Source: Pedobacter zeae
Lineage (GTDB): Bacteria; Bacteroidota; Bacteroidia; Sphingobacteriales; Sphingobacteriaceae
Assembly: GCF_014196715.1 (NCBI RefSeq)
Contig: NZ_JACIEF010000001.1
Coordinates: forward strand, 1,160,872 to 1,224,871
Length of the DNA stretch: 64,000 nt
Direction of reading: 5' to 3'
Shown here piece after piece: positions 26,868-35,828 of this stretch (position 1 is its first letter; each line of letters opens with the position of its first letter). The notes below the pieces were generated by a model. It was not told the origin of the DNA and did no database searches. It was given only the letters and a program-made list of their open reading frames with translations. The translations under genes were made by a program, and so were the position numbers.

Positions 26868-27144
26868 ATTTAAGATTATTTAATGCCTGTTTAAATTTTT
26901 CTGCCGTAACACTGCAGATGTGTTTGTTTTTAACCTGAATGCTAATGTTATCATCCGATTTAATCAACTGAAGCCGTCCTTTAAAAACGTGGGCCTGATC
27001 AATATCAATAAATGTTAACAGCTTTATCAACTTTTCTTTTCTACACGCCCATTCTTCATTATTTTTTGAAAGAATTAACCGGACGGTGTGCGGTAATTTC
27101 TCAAAAGAAAGGCTAAGATCATTTTCTAAAAGAATATGTTCCAT
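26866..27144 (-). CDS. Small protein of unknown function (92 aa)
   Basis: The frame starts at ATG 27144 and ends within a terminator hairpin. I do not recognise the family. It has no membrane segment, no signal peptide and no cysteine cluster (two isolated Cys). Alternating short strands and a C-terminal helix (TAEKFKQALNNLK) suggest a small soluble alpha/beta protein. It lies between phoH (78 bp downstream of phoH's end) and purC, on the same strand. Its good ATG, terminator and codon use argue that it is real. Confidence 0.6.
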   Translation of the reverse strand: MEHILLENDLSLSFEKLPHTVRLILSKNNEEWACRKEKLIKLLTFIDIDQAHVFKGRLQLIKSDDNISIQVKNKHICSVTAEKFKQALNNLK

Positions 27145-27221
27145 ATTTTTAAACTCAAGGTAAAAAAGATTTGATCTGCAATAAATAATAATACTATGTA
27201 TCGGGCTTTCTAACCTCCTGC

Positions 27222-28181
27222 TTACTGGATATCGCCGTACGCTTTCAGAATATCTTTTACAAGTTTATGCCTCACTACATCCTCTCCGCTTAAATAGATG
27301 ATATCAATACCTTTAATATCTTCTAAAATCCTTAAGGCATTAAACAATCCCGACATTTGCTTTTTAGGTAAATCGACCTGCGTAACATCGCCAGTAACAA
27401 TAAATTTAGCAGTTGGTCCCATACGGGTTAAAAACATTTTAAGCTGCATATCAGTGGCATTTTGTGCCTCATCTAAAATCACAAAACAGTTATCTAAGGT
27501 ACGGCCACGCATAAATGCCAAAGGGGCAATTTCGATGGTGCGGTTTTCGATGTAGAACTTTAATTTTTCTGCAGGGATCATATCATCCAGCGCGTCGTAA
27601 AGCGGGCGTAAATACGGATCGATCTTTTCTTTTAAATCGCCGGGCAAGAAACCGAGGTTCTCTCCTGCTTCTACAGCAGGGCGTGTTAAAATGATCCTTT
27701 TTATTTCTTTATTTTTTAAAGCCCTTACGGCTAAAGCCACAGCCGTATAGGTTTTACCTGTTCCGGCAGGACCGATCGCAAAAAGGATGTCATTTTTGGC
27801 AATACTGCTTACCATTTTACGCTGATTTGCGGTTCTTGCTTTTACCAGTAAGCCGTTAGTACCGAAAACAATCACTTCTCCACCACCGCCGGTTGGTTGT
27901 TCTGCATCTTTTTTTGTAACACCGGTTGCCTTTGCGCCCAGTATTGTTTCCACATCATTATTGCTCAACGAACTATATTTTTCGAGGTGTGCAATCAGTT
28001 GGTTAAACTTTTCTTCGAAAGCCTTAAGTTCTTGTTCATCACCAAGAACCTTCACATCACTCCCTCTCGCTACCAGTTTTAACTTTGCGAAAGCACCTTT
28101 AATCATTTCGTAATTCTCGTTGTTCGGCCCCCAAAAGTGAGCAGGATTTACGGTATCCAGGGTTAATTTTAATTCGTTCAA
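27222..28181 (-). CDS. PhoH-family ATPase (TTG start)
   Basis: A 319-residue P-loop protein of the PhoH family. Walker A is GPAGTGKTY, Walker B VILDEAQNA, followed by TGDVTQVDLP. The N-terminal 110 residues carry the usual KH-like region. It is thought to act in RNA metabolism with YbeY-type endonucleases. No in-frame ATG precedes the conserved N-terminus, so the start is TTG at 28181. It is divergent from the SAM hydrolase family gene, with about 100 bp between starts. Confidence 0.9.
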   Translation of the reverse strand: MNELKLTLDTVNPAHFWGPNNENYEMIKGAFAKLKLVARGSDVKVLGDEQELKAFEEKFNQLIAHLEKYSSLSNNDVETILGAKATGVTKKDAEQPTGGGGEVIVFGTNGLLVKARTANQRKMVSSIAKNDILFAIGPAGTGKTYTAVALAVRALKNKEIKRIILTRPAVEAGENLGFLPGDLKEKIDPYLRPLYDALDDMIPAEKLKFYIENRTIEIAPLAFMRGRTLDNCFVILDEAQNATDMQLKMFLTRMGPTAKFIVTGDVTQVDLPKKQMSGLFNALRILEDIKGIDIIYLSGEDVVRHKLVKDILKAYGDIQ

Positions 28182-28284
28182 ACTGTAGTATTTTAAAAAG
28201 TTATCGGGGTATATTAATTAAAATTTGAATATTTGCAGACGCTTAGGCCTGTACACAAGAATAAGCAATAATAATGAATTTTTA

Positions 28285-29064
28285 ATGGCGATAATTACTT
28301 TAACAACAGATTTAGGTTCAAAAGATTTTTACCAGAGTGCATTAAAAGGTAGTCTGTTGAGTCTGATGCCTGGCGTTAATTTAATCGATATTACCCATGA
28401 AGTTCCTTCGTTCAATATTTCTTATGCAGCTTTTGTTTTAAAAAACGCTTATCCATATTTTCCTAAAAATACGGTACACCTGATCGGGATCGATTCGGTA
28501 TACAGTGAAAACACTAAATACATTGCGGTAAAGCACCGCGATCATTATTTTGTGGGTGCAGACAATGGTATTTTCTCCCTTTTGTTTGATGATGTTCCTG
28601 AAGAGGTGGTGGAACTGAACATTATGCAGGATTTAAAATACCTGCACTTCCCGTTGGTTGATATTTTTGTTAAAGCGGCAACACACCTGGCCAAGGGAGG
28701 CAAACTAAAAGATATCGGTTTACCTGTAGCAGAGATTGAACAGAAGATGCTTTTGCATCCTGTTATTGAGCGGGATGTAATCCGTGGAAGTGTAGTATAT
28801 ATTGATACCTTTTGCAATGTGATTACCAATATTACCAAGGATCTTTTTACCAAAATTCAAAAAAACCGCGATTTTACTTTACACTTCAGAAAAAGTGAAA
28901 TCATTACCCAGCTGAGCTGGCATTATAACGAAGTACCGGAGGGTGAAAAACTGTGCTTGTTCGGTATCAGTAATCACCTCGAAATCGCCATTAATAAAGG
29001 TAAGGCAAGTGGCTTACTCGGATTGCATTTAGGCGATATTGTGCGGGTTGAGTTTCATTCTTAG
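28285..29064 (+). CDS. SAM hydroxide adenosyltransferase (SAM hydrolase) family protein
   Basis: A 259-residue protein of the DUF62 family that splits S-adenosylmethionine into adenosine and methionine using water. It opens with AIITLTTDLGSKDFYQSALKG, in line with family members, which fixes the start at ATG 28285; an in-frame TTG at 28225 adds a tail not expected in the family. HLIGIDSVY, GADNGIF and GSVVYIDTFCNVITN are typical, the last being in the C-terminal beta-barrel domain. It is a hydrolase rather than a halogenase by genomic likelihood, not by proof. Confidence 0.88.
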   Translation: MAIITLTTDLGSKDFYQSALKGSLLSLMPGVNLIDITHEVPSFNISYAAFVLKNAYPYFPKNTVHLIGIDSVYSENTKYIAVKHRDHYFVGADNGIFSLLFDDVPEEVVELNIMQDLKYLHFPLVDIFVKAATHLAKGGKLKDIGLPVAEIEQKMLLHPVIERDVIRGSVVYIDTFCNVITNITKDLFTKIQKNRDFTLHFRKSEIITQLSWHYNEVPEGEKLCLFGISNHLEIAINKGKASGLLGLHLGDIVRVEFHS

Positions 29065-29206
29065 AAAGGTAAATATAAAAGACCAAGCTGAGAAAGATTT
29101 CCACCTTAGTAGGGATGAAGAATATTTTTGGCGCTTTGCATTACCAATGAACAAACGACGACTGAACCGGTAAAACAACTTTCACTCTTTTCACGTTTAT
29201 ATACAC

Positions 29207-29734
29207 ATGAAAAAATATTCTTACCTGCTCTTGGGTGTCTTATTAAGTTTTCAGGGCTTTGCTCAACAGGATACTGCTGCGTATGCGGCACAACGTCTAA
29301 AAATAAACGGCCTGCTTTCCGAAAGAAGTGCAAGGTTTGGACAATATGAGGAAAGTTTAAACCAGCGAACCGGAATATTTGGATGGCAAACCAAACGTGA
29401 CATTAAAAATTCCAATGAAATTTTGCGTCAGGTTGTATTAACAGATAATAATATTTTTAAAGAGCTGAAAATACTGATGGATTATAAAGATCTGCAGAAC
29501 CAGCAGAAAATAGCCTCTTCAGAAAACTCTCAGGCAAGGATTGAAGCTTATATGGTGACCATTAAAAAACTTCAAGACCAGAATGCACAGCTCAAGGAAG
29601 ATTTAGATAAAAGGAATAAAGGGAATTTGTCAAACTACATCATTGTATTTCTGATTTTGGTGATGGCCGGCGGATTTTATTTCTTTTATAAAAAACTACA
29701 GCGATATAAAAGGTATGAAAAAAGCACTGTTTAA
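29207..29734 (+). CDS. Exported coiled-coil protein with C-terminal membrane anchor, unknown
   Basis: A 175-residue protein with a signal peptide (cleavage near GFA-QQ), a long helical stretch (about 35-145) with heptad-like Leu/Ile and many Gln/Lys, one membrane helix (about 146-164; YIIVFLILVMAGGFYFFY) and a short basic tail. I do not recognise the family. The topology suggests a periplasmic coiled coil anchored in the inner membrane. Its last 20 bases overlap a 48-residue gene in another frame, so the two are probably translated together. Confidence 0.65.
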   Translation: MKKYSYLLLGVLLSFQGFAQQDTAAYAAQRLKINGLLSERSARFGQYEESLNQRTGIFGWQTKRDIKNSNEILRQVVLTDNNIFKELKILMDYKDLQNQQKIASSENSQARIEAYMVTIKKLQDQNAQLKEDLDKRNKGNLSNYIIVFLILVMAGGFYFFYKKLQRYKRYEKSTV

Positions 29735-29861
29735 AATCCTGGCGAAGATAAATAAAATGGTCTTGCCAAGTTTGTATAAAAAAGACCCAAGTAAGCTTAC
29801 TACTTTTCAGAAAGCGATATTGGGTTACCGGTATTGGGTAACAACAAATGCGTTGGATTAA
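29715..29861 (+). CDS. Conserved-looking 48-aa basic protein overlapping the upstream gene
   Basis: ATG at 29715 opens a 48-codon frame ending at TAA 29859-29861. It starts MKKALFKILAKINK and ends YRYWVTTNALD. It is strongly basic at the N-terminus and amphipathic. From memory, very similar proteins of about 50 residues, ending in VT.NALD, are widespread in Bacteroidota and often carry a doubtful SsrA-binding label; I cannot check this here. It overlaps the end of the upstream coiled-coil gene by 20 bp in another frame, which suggests coupling. Length is too short for most gene finders. Confidence 0.7.
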   Translation: MKKALFKILAKINKMVLPSLYKKDPSKLTTFQKAILGYRYWVTTNALD

Positions 29862-29889
29862 GAACGGCCGACTTTAAGTCGCCCGTTCT
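29861..29889. terminator. Hairpin after the 48-aa gene, possible terminator
   Basis: AGAACGGCCGACTT (29861-29874) and AAGTCGCCCGTTCT (29876-29889) pair with one mismatch. No T tract follows, so termination is uncertain; it may instead protect the 3' end. Confidence 0.45.
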
Positions 29890-29898
29890 GATAGGATC

Positions 29899-30013
29899 GT
29901 CATGCTGATTTATTTTATAAGTAGAAATAGTGTTTTCTACGACCTTGAAACTACTTCGTGATCAACATCTATCCTGAATGAAAGCGCCTGAAACAAGTTC
30001 AGGCCGACGAAGG
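29899..30013. repeat. Dispersed repeat, inverted copy of 35576-35683
   Basis: GTCATGCTGATTTATTTTAT followed by AAGTAGAAATAGTGTTTTC is nearly the reverse complement of the segment at about 35645-35683. The similarity continues with ACTACTTCGTG against CACGAAGTGG. It is non-coding, lying downstream of the 48-aa gene and of convergent serA. Confidence 0.7.
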
Positions 30014-30016
30014 GTA

Positions 30017-30967
30017 TTATTTCTTAAAGTGCTCAATGATCAATGTTGCCAGTTCCGTACCGATACGTTCCTGTGCTTCATTTGTTGATGCACCGATATG
30101 CGGTGTTAAAGAGATTTTTGGATGGGTTAAAATCTCTGCCAATGGTGTAGGTTCATTGTCAAAAACATCTAAACCTGCAAAAGAAACCTTGCCTGAGTTT
30201 AAGGCTTCAATTAAAGCCAGCTCATCAATTGTTCCCCCCCGTGAGCAGTTTACAATACCCACACCATTTTTCATTTTTGCAAACTCTTCTGCGCCTAAAA
30301 TGGGCTTATCAGCAAATGGTGTATGCAAACTAAAGAAATCGCTGCCTGCAATCACCTCATCTAATGAAACCGTTTTAACAGGGATACTTACTGATTTTCC
30401 GCCTTGAAATTCTAAAGTAATTTCAGATTCAGACGGGTAGAGGTCATAAGCCAATACGTTCATTCCCAGGCCTAAAGCCACTTTAGCCGTTGCTCGGCCG
30501 ATACGTCCAAAACCTATAATACCAATGGTTTTGCCACTTAATTCAGTTCCTTTGGCATAAGATTTTTTCAGGTTATTGAATTGCGTAGCACCTTCAACCG
30601 GCATTTTACGGTTAGCATCCTGCAAAAACCTGATGCCGGTAAATAAGTGCGAAAACACTAGCTCGGCCACTGATAATGAAGATGCAGCCGGTGTATTTAC
30701 CACTGCAATACCTTTGCTGCGTGCATAGTCTACATCAATATTATCCATGCCAACCCCACCTCTGCCAATTAATTTGATATTTGGAACGGCATCAATTAAT
30801 TCTTTTCTCACTTTTGTTGCGCTACGAACGGTAATGGCATCATAGTTTTTTAATGCTTCGGCTAGCTGATCCTGAGGAACAGTTTCTGTATCTACCTGGA
30901 AACCTGCTTTTTCTAACAATTCTTTTCCGATCGGATCAATCCCATCGTTTGCTAATATCTTAATCAT
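30017..30967 (-). CDS. serA: D-3-phosphoglycerate dehydrogenase (short form)
   Basis: A 316-residue NAD-dependent 2-hydroxyacid dehydrogenase. It has the Rossmann motif GIIGFGRIGRATAK, VNCSRGGTIDE and the catalytic His segment LTPHIGASTNEA. It lacks the C-terminal ACT domain, so feedback by serine through ACT is not expected. Its position directly downstream of serC (63 bp) makes phosphoglycerate oxidation in serine synthesis the likely role. Confidence 0.9.
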   Translation of the reverse strand: MIKILANDGIDPIGKELLEKAGFQVDTETVPQDQLAEALKNYDAITVRSATKVRKELIDAVPNIKLIGRGGVGMDNIDVDYARSKGIAVVNTPAASSLSVAELVFSHLFTGIRFLQDANRKMPVEGATQFNNLKKSYAKGTELSGKTIGIIGFGRIGRATAKVALGLGMNVLAYDLYPSESEITLEFQGGKSVSIPVKTVSLDEVIAGSDFFSLHTPFADKPILGAEEFAKMKNGVGIVNCSRGGTIDELALIEALNSGKVSFAGLDVFDNEPTPLAEILTHPKISLTPHIGASTNEAQERIGTELATLIIEHFKK

Positions 30968-31030
30968 GGTTATAGTTCACTTAGTGGACTGACGCGTCGA
31001 TTAACGGCATCAGTCTCCTATTAATTTAAA

Positions 31031-32104
31031 TTAGTTTGCTTTTGCTTGTTGTTCTTCAAATGATTGCATGGCGTCGATCAATGCATGAACACTGGTGATT
31101 GGCAATGCATTGTACATCGAAGCGCGGAAACCACCCACACTTCTGTGTCCTTTAATACCCACAATACCTTGCGTTTCAGCATATTTCAAAAATGGTTTTT
31201 CCAACTCCGGGTTTTCCATTACGAAACATACATTCATTCTGGAGCGATCTTCAACTGCGCAGGTTCCTTTAAATAAAGGGTTGCGGTCGATTTCCCTGTA
31301 AAGTGCTTCAGCTTTTTGTTTGTTTTCTTTTTCAATCTCGGCAACGCCACCTTTCGATTTTAACCAGCGAAGATTTAATAAAGCCACATAGATAGAGAAA
31401 ACAGGGGGCGTATTGTACATTGATCCATTATCGATATGCGATTGATAATTCAGCATAGAAGGGATTTTACGGTCTATTTTACCTAAAATCTCATTCTTAA
31501 CAATAGCGATGGTTAAGCCGGCTGGACCTACATTTTTCTGAGCTCCTGCATAAATTAAATCAAATTTTGAAACATCGATAACACGGCTCATGATATCAGA
31601 TGACATATCGCAAACAACGGGAACTTTTGTTTCAGGCACTTCGAAAAGCTCAGTTCCATAAATGGTATTGTTTGAAGTATAGTGAAAATAAGCACTATCG
31701 GCAGGGATTTCGAAATCTTTGGGGATGAAAGTATAATTTGCATCCTTTGATGATGCAACTACATTCACATTACCGATAAATTTAGCCTCTTTTAATGCTT
31801 TGCTGGCCCAAACACCGGTGTCTAAATAACTTGCTGTTTGTCCGTCACCCAATAAGTTCATCGGAACCATTGCAAACTGTAAACTTGCACCGCCCTGTAA
31901 AAATAAAACGGAATAACCCGACGGCACATTTAATAATTCTTTTACCAACTTATCAGCTTCGGCAACAACTGCCTCAAATTCGGTTGTTCTGTGCGAAATT
32001 TCTAAAATTGATAATCCATCGTTAAAATCTAAAACAGCCTGAGCTGCTTGTTTAAACACTTCTTGAGGTAAAATACAAGGGCCTGCGCCAAAATTATGCT
32101 TCAT
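31031..32104 (-). CDS. serC: Phosphoserine aminotransferase
   Basis: A 357-residue PLP enzyme converting phosphohydroxypyruvate and glutamate to phosphoserine. It starts [13 protein letters not shown], characteristic of SerC. The PLP lysine is in [12 protein letters not shown], and [11 protein letters not shown] is the C-terminal phosphate-binding segment. It is the first gene of the serC-serA operon. The upstream gap is about 220 bp and carries a short CAGGTTTTTAAAACCTG palindrome at 32291-32307 but no obvious riboswitch. Confidence 0.95.
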   Translation of the reverse strand: MKHNFGAGPCILPQEVFKQAAQAVLDFNDGLSILEISHRTTEFEAVVAEADKLVKELLNVPSGYSVLFLQGGASLQFAMVPMNLLGDGQTASYLDTGVWASKALKEAKFIGNVNVVASSKDANYTFIPKDFEIPADSAYFHYTSNNTIYGTELFEVPETKVPVVCDMSSDIMSRVIDVSKFDLIYAGAQKNVGPAGLTIAIVKNEILGKIDRKIPSMLNYQSHIDNGSMYNTPPVFSIYVALLNLRWLKSKGGVAEIEKENKQKAEALYREIDRNPLFKGTCAVEDRSRMNVCFVMENPELEKPFLKYAETQGIVGIKGHRSVGGFRASMYNALPITSVHALIDAMQSFEEQQAKAN

Positions 32105-32282
32105 CTTATTATATAATGTTTTATGGGCGTAAATGTAAAATTTTTAAAGCAGTTATGCCCATAAAATCGTTACTTAAAAAATTAAATTTTGTTAAAAAAA
32201 GACTATAAATTGATTGATTTATTGCAGTTTTCGCAAAAGAATTCATTAATCAGAAAGACCAAAAGATAAAGGTTGTTTTGTC

Positions 32283-32313
32283 AGACCCATCAGGTTTTTA
32301 AAACCTGGCAAGT
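32283..32313. repeat. Short palindromic intergenic element
   Basis: AGACCCATCAGGTTTTT (32283-32299) followed by AAAACCTGGCAAG has a symmetrical core CAGGTTTTTAAAACCTG. Copies of such elements are common between genes in this family. It lies 3' of the TonB receptor gene and 5' of serC. Confidence 0.45.
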
Positions 32314-32328
32314 TTAGCAGTTTACGGC

Positions 32329-34749
32329 TTATTTTTTCAGTTTCACAATCAACTTTAAGTTAAATTGCCTGCCGGTTAAATAGTTTGGAATGGCATATCG
32401 CACGTTATCTACATCTTTTAGCCAAAGGTAGGAAACCGTATTATTAATATTCAGCATGTTAAAAACCTCAAAGAACAGAATAACCGAGCTGAAATTTTTG
32501 TCCAGAAACCTGGGTTTATGCAAAGCTGCATCATCTAACAGATCTTTTGAGAAACCGATATCTACCCTTTTATACGACGGTATAAAAAACTTATCGAGGT
32601 ACCGGGGTGTTTGTGAGGGGCCAATTGGCAACCTCGAACCATAAAGCACATTTAGGTGCACCTTATAAGTTGGGCTGTTAAGCAGTTTATCCTGAAAGAA
32701 TATAGAAAAATTTAAGCGTTGATCAGTTGGCCGTTTTAAATAGCCCGGATAAAATGTTGTTCCGTTTTCGACATAGCTATCGCCGATGATATCTTCATTG
32801 GCATGCATTACCGACATTCTGAAATAAGAAACCAGATCCTTTACAAATTCGCCACCTATACTGAAATCAGCACCATAGGCATAACCTCTTGATGCCTCGT
32901 TTGCAAGGTATTTAATTCTCAGGTTATCAATTTTATAGGGAATCAAGCGGTCAGAATATTTAAAATAGGCTTCTGAAGTAAATTTTAGTCTTGTTCCAAA
33001 CGCATCAAAGGCATATTCGTAACCAAGAGAGGCATTGTAAGAGCTTTGTGCTTTTTGGCTGATATATAATTTCCCTGAAAAATCCCGTATGGTACGGTAA
33101 GATGGTGGCTGCTTGTAAACTCCTGCCGTAAATCTTAAAATCTTGTTATTTGAATTTGGCCGGTAGGCGATCAGCAGCCTCGGACTGATCAGTAACTGCC
33201 TGCTTAACGAATTATAGGTAGCTCTTGCACCCAATTGTAATTCTGCATAATCGGAAAGCGAATAACTATCCTGGATATAAGCACTGTAATTTTTAATATC
33301 GAGGTTGTTTTTTACATTGATTACATTTTGTAAAACGATGTTTTTTGAATTGTTGGGTAAAATAAAACCAGCAGAATCAGTATAATTATATTCATTTAAC
33401 TGATCGTTGTATTTAGATTTATCGAATTTTAGACCCCACGAAAAAACATGGTTGTTAAAATTCTGATCAACTTTTATTTCGGATGAAAAAACCTGTGTAT
33501 TGAGGCTGTTTCTTCCATAGTTGTAATAGCTGCCGATGCCCCGGTTTTTAGTTACCGGTCCAAAGTTTTCCCCTTCAAAAGAACGGTCTACCTCATCAAA
33601 AATATAGCTTCCGTTAATATCAAAACGCTCTCTTTCGATGGTATTGAAGTAGCTGGTTATCAGTTTGATTACCAGGTTTGGTTGTGGGGCATAAGTGGCT
33701 GTTATGGCATTTCCAAAGCTTTGATAATCATCAATTTCCTTTCCTGTATAATCAACATTCAGCCTTAAGGTAGTATTTAAGGTTCCAAACTGTGTTTCCC
33801 TGTTGGTTGGTATGAGTTTAAACTGGCCAAGGTTAAAACTGCCGAGATAGCTGATATTGAATTTTGGAGAGAAATCATATTGATAGAGCAACTGCGCATC
33901 TGCAAAATTAGGATTATAACTTCCCTTTTCGTCCTGTTTGATTAATACACTCGAATTGTTCTTATATCTTAAGCCAGCCAATAAAAAACTGTTTTTAAAC
34001 AACTTTTTTGTGGTTATTGAAGTGTTTAAAAGACTGGTACTTAAGGTGGTCTGGCTACTGTCGGGTTTATCATATTTAATATCCAGCACAGAAGAAAGTT
34101 TATCGCCATACCTGGATTCGAAACCACCTGCAGAGAATTTTGCTTTGCTCACCAGGTCCGGATTGATAAAGCTCAATCCCTCCTGTTGCCCGTTGCGGAT
34201 CAATACGGGCCGGTTAATCTCTACATCGTTGATGTAAATCAGATTTTCGTCGAAATTCCCTCCCCGAACGCTATACTGGGCACTTAATTCGTTATTGGTA
34301 GATACCCCCGGAAGGGTTTTGAGCATGGTTTCAAAATTTCCTGAAACTAACGGCATGGAAGGTACATCGGCAATATTGATGGTAGTGGTATTGCTTAACT
34401 GGTTTTGTTTGTTGGTGATGTTCACCTGCTCTAATTCGTTGGTATTGGCAATTAAATTTACCTGTTTGACGATTCTTGCACCAGAGCGTTCATTAAATTT
34501 GATTGTTTGAGGCAGGTAGCCCAGGAGTGAATATTTAATGCTGAAAGTTTTCGTTTTGGAATAAATGGTGTAAACCCCAAATTCGTCTGTAACCGTAGTT
34601 TGTGCCTGACCCAAAACAATAACGGTAACCTGAGATAAGGGTTGTTTATCCTCACTGTAAACTATTCCGGAAACCCTAACCAATGGCTGTGCTACAGCGA
34701 AACTGTAACCAGCAATCAAAAGGAGAAGGATTAGCCGAAATTTGAGCAT
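32329..34749 (-). CDS. TonB-dependent receptor with CarboxypepD_reg-like domain
   Basis: An 806-residue outer-membrane receptor. It has a signal peptide (cleavage near AVA-QP), a carboxypeptidase-regulatory-like domain (about 25-100; VRVSGIVYSEDKQPL), a plug (about 120-230; SVRGGNFDENLIYINDVEI) and a 22-strand-type barrel to the C-terminal FNLKLIVKLKK. It is shorter than SusC proteins and has no SusD partner beside it, so a siderophore, metal or small-molecule substrate is more likely than glycan, but none can be named. A TACTTTTG -7 box lies at 34764-34771. Confidence 0.9.
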   Translation of the reverse strand: MLKFRLILLLLIAGYSFAVAQPLVRVSGIVYSEDKQPLSQVTVIVLGQAQTTVTDEFGVYTIYSKTKTFSIKYSLLGYLPQTIKFNERSGARIVKQVNLIANTNELEQVNITNKQNQLSNTTTINIADVPSMPLVSGNFETMLKTLPGVSTNNELSAQYSVRGGNFDENLIYINDVEINRPVLIRNGQQEGLSFINPDLVSKAKFSAGGFESRYGDKLSSVLDIKYDKPDSSQTTLSTSLLNTSITTKKLFKNSFLLAGLRYKNNSSVLIKQDEKGSYNPNFADAQLLYQYDFSPKFNISYLGSFNLGQFKLIPTNRETQFGTLNTTLRLNVDYTGKEIDDYQSFGNAITATYAPQPNLVIKLITSYFNTIERERFDINGSYIFDEVDRSFEGENFGPVTKNRGIGSYYNYGRNSLNTQVFSSEIKVDQNFNNHVFSWGLKFDKSKYNDQLNEYNYTDSAGFILPNNSKNIVLQNVINVKNNLDIKNYSAYIQDSYSLSDYAELQLGARATYNSLSRQLLISPRLLIAYRPNSNNKILRFTAGVYKQPPSYRTIRDFSGKLYISQKAQSSYNASLGYEYAFDAFGTRLKFTSEAYFKYSDRLIPYKIDNLRIKYLANEASRGYAYGADFSIGGEFVKDLVSYFRMSVMHANEDIIGDSYVENGTTFYPGYLKRPTDQRLNFSIFFQDKLLNSPTYKVHLNVLYGSRLPIGPSQTPRYLDKFFIPSYKRVDIGFSKDLLDDAALHKPRFLDKNFSSVILFFEVFNMLNINNTVSYLWLKDVDNVRYAIPNYLTGRQFNLKLIVKLKK

Positions 34750-34763
34750 TTTTTAGTATCAGG

Positions 34764-34771
34764 CAAAAGTA
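34764..34771 (-). promoter_or_regulatory. -7 box of the TonB receptor gene
   Basis: The minus strand reads TACTTTTG, 14 bp upstream of the ATG. The transcript would have a leader of about 10 bases. Confidence 0.5.
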
Positions 34772-34833
34772 TCAGGCATTAAGACTGTATGCGCCTTATC
34801 CTAAAAACAATTTAGCAATAAACATTCAACAAT

Positions 34834-35505
34834 TTAAATATTTATAGCGGTAGTTGTCAAGCTTTTCATTTTAGAAATGGTTTCTGTTGGATTATCTGCT
34901 GCAAAAATTGCATTTCCAGCCACAAAAGCGTTGGCACCGGCAGATACTAATGCAGCAATATTCTGTAAACCTACGCCACCATCTACTTCAACAACTAAAT
35001 CCTCATTAACACCCCGCATCAACGCTTTTAAATCCTGTATTTTTTTGTAAGTATTATGAATAAAAGCCTGACCGCCAAAGCCGGGATTAACTGACATGAT
35101 GAGGACCAGATCCAGGTCTTCAATTACGTCCTGCAGCAAAGTAATCGGTGTGTGCGGGTTTAAAGCTACGCCAGCTTTGCAGCCTGATGCCTTGATTAAC
35201 TGAATGGTGCGGTGTAAATGGGTACAGGCTTCGTAATGTACCGTGATCCGGTCTGCCCCTGCTTTAGCAAAATCCTCTATATATTTATCAGGCTCTACGA
35301 TCATTAAATGTACATCCAACGGCTTTTGGGCATGTTTTTTCACCGCTGACATCACCGGAAAGCCAAAAGAGATATTGGGCACAAAAACACCATCCATTAC
35401 ATCAACATGGAACCAGTCGGCTTCACTTTGGTTGATCATTTCAATATCGCGCTGCAGATTGCCAAAATCGGCTGAAAGTATGGATGGGGCTACAATGTAT
35501 TTCAT
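34834..35505 (-). CDS. rpe: Ribulose-phosphate 3-epimerase
   Basis: A 223-residue TIM-barrel enzyme that interconverts ribulose-5-phosphate and xylulose-5-phosphate. It has the typical start APSILSADFGNLQRDI, metal/catalytic segments HVDVMDG and VHLMIV, MSVNPGFGGQ, and the phosphate-binding end VDGGVG...GANAFVAGNAIF. Length is normal. It is followed on the same strand by the TonB receptor (84-bp gap), whose -7 box suggests separate expression. Confidence 0.95.
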   Translation of the reverse strand: MKYIVAPSILSADFGNLQRDIEMINQSEADWFHVDVMDGVFVPNISFGFPVMSAVKKHAQKPLDVHLMIVEPDKYIEDFAKAGADRITVHYEACTHLHRTIQLIKASGCKAGVALNPHTPITLLQDVIEDLDLVLIMSVNPGFGGQAFIHNTYKKIQDLKALMRGVNEDLVVEVDGGVGLQNIAALVSAGANAFVAGNAIFAADNPTETISKMKSLTTTAINI

Positions 35506-35575
35506 TTAATTATTTTTTAGTCTTTAAATTCAAATTCCGCTATGATTTTTTGAACAACGTTTATCAACGGCGGTT

Positions 35576-35683
35576 ATCCTGAAACTCATTTCAGGTTTTT
35601 AATAGCAGAAAAAATGCTGACCACGAAGTGGCTACAAGGCAACTGAAAACACTATTTCTACTTGTAAATAAATCCAGCATGAC
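35576..35683. repeat. Dispersed repeat in the 35506-35828 gap, inverted copy of 29899-30013
   Basis: The roughly 320-bp gap between pnp and rpe holds this element (ATCCTGAAACTCATTTCAGG ... AATCCAGCATGAC). A further related scrap is at 35795-35819 (GCTGAAATAAGTTCAGCATG), and the pnp terminator is also here. I find no coding frame. Confidence 0.7.
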
Positions 35684-35756
35684 ACTACGATGCAAGTTAC
35701 AAAAGAAGAGCGAAAGTTTTTAGTTAGAAAGGCCGAAGTTATTTTTCTGTTAACAA

Positions 35757-35786
35757 AAAACCCTTTCAGCTTACTGAAAGGGTTTT
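35757..35786. terminator. Terminator downstream of pnp
   Basis: A perfect 13-bp stem (AAAACCCTTTCAG 35757-35769, CTGAAAGGGTTTT 35774-35786) with a 4-base loop. The minus strand continues with Ts. Confidence 0.88.
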
Positions 35787-35828
35787 ATTATTGAGTTGCT
35801 GAAATAAGTTCAGCATGCCGATTATCAA

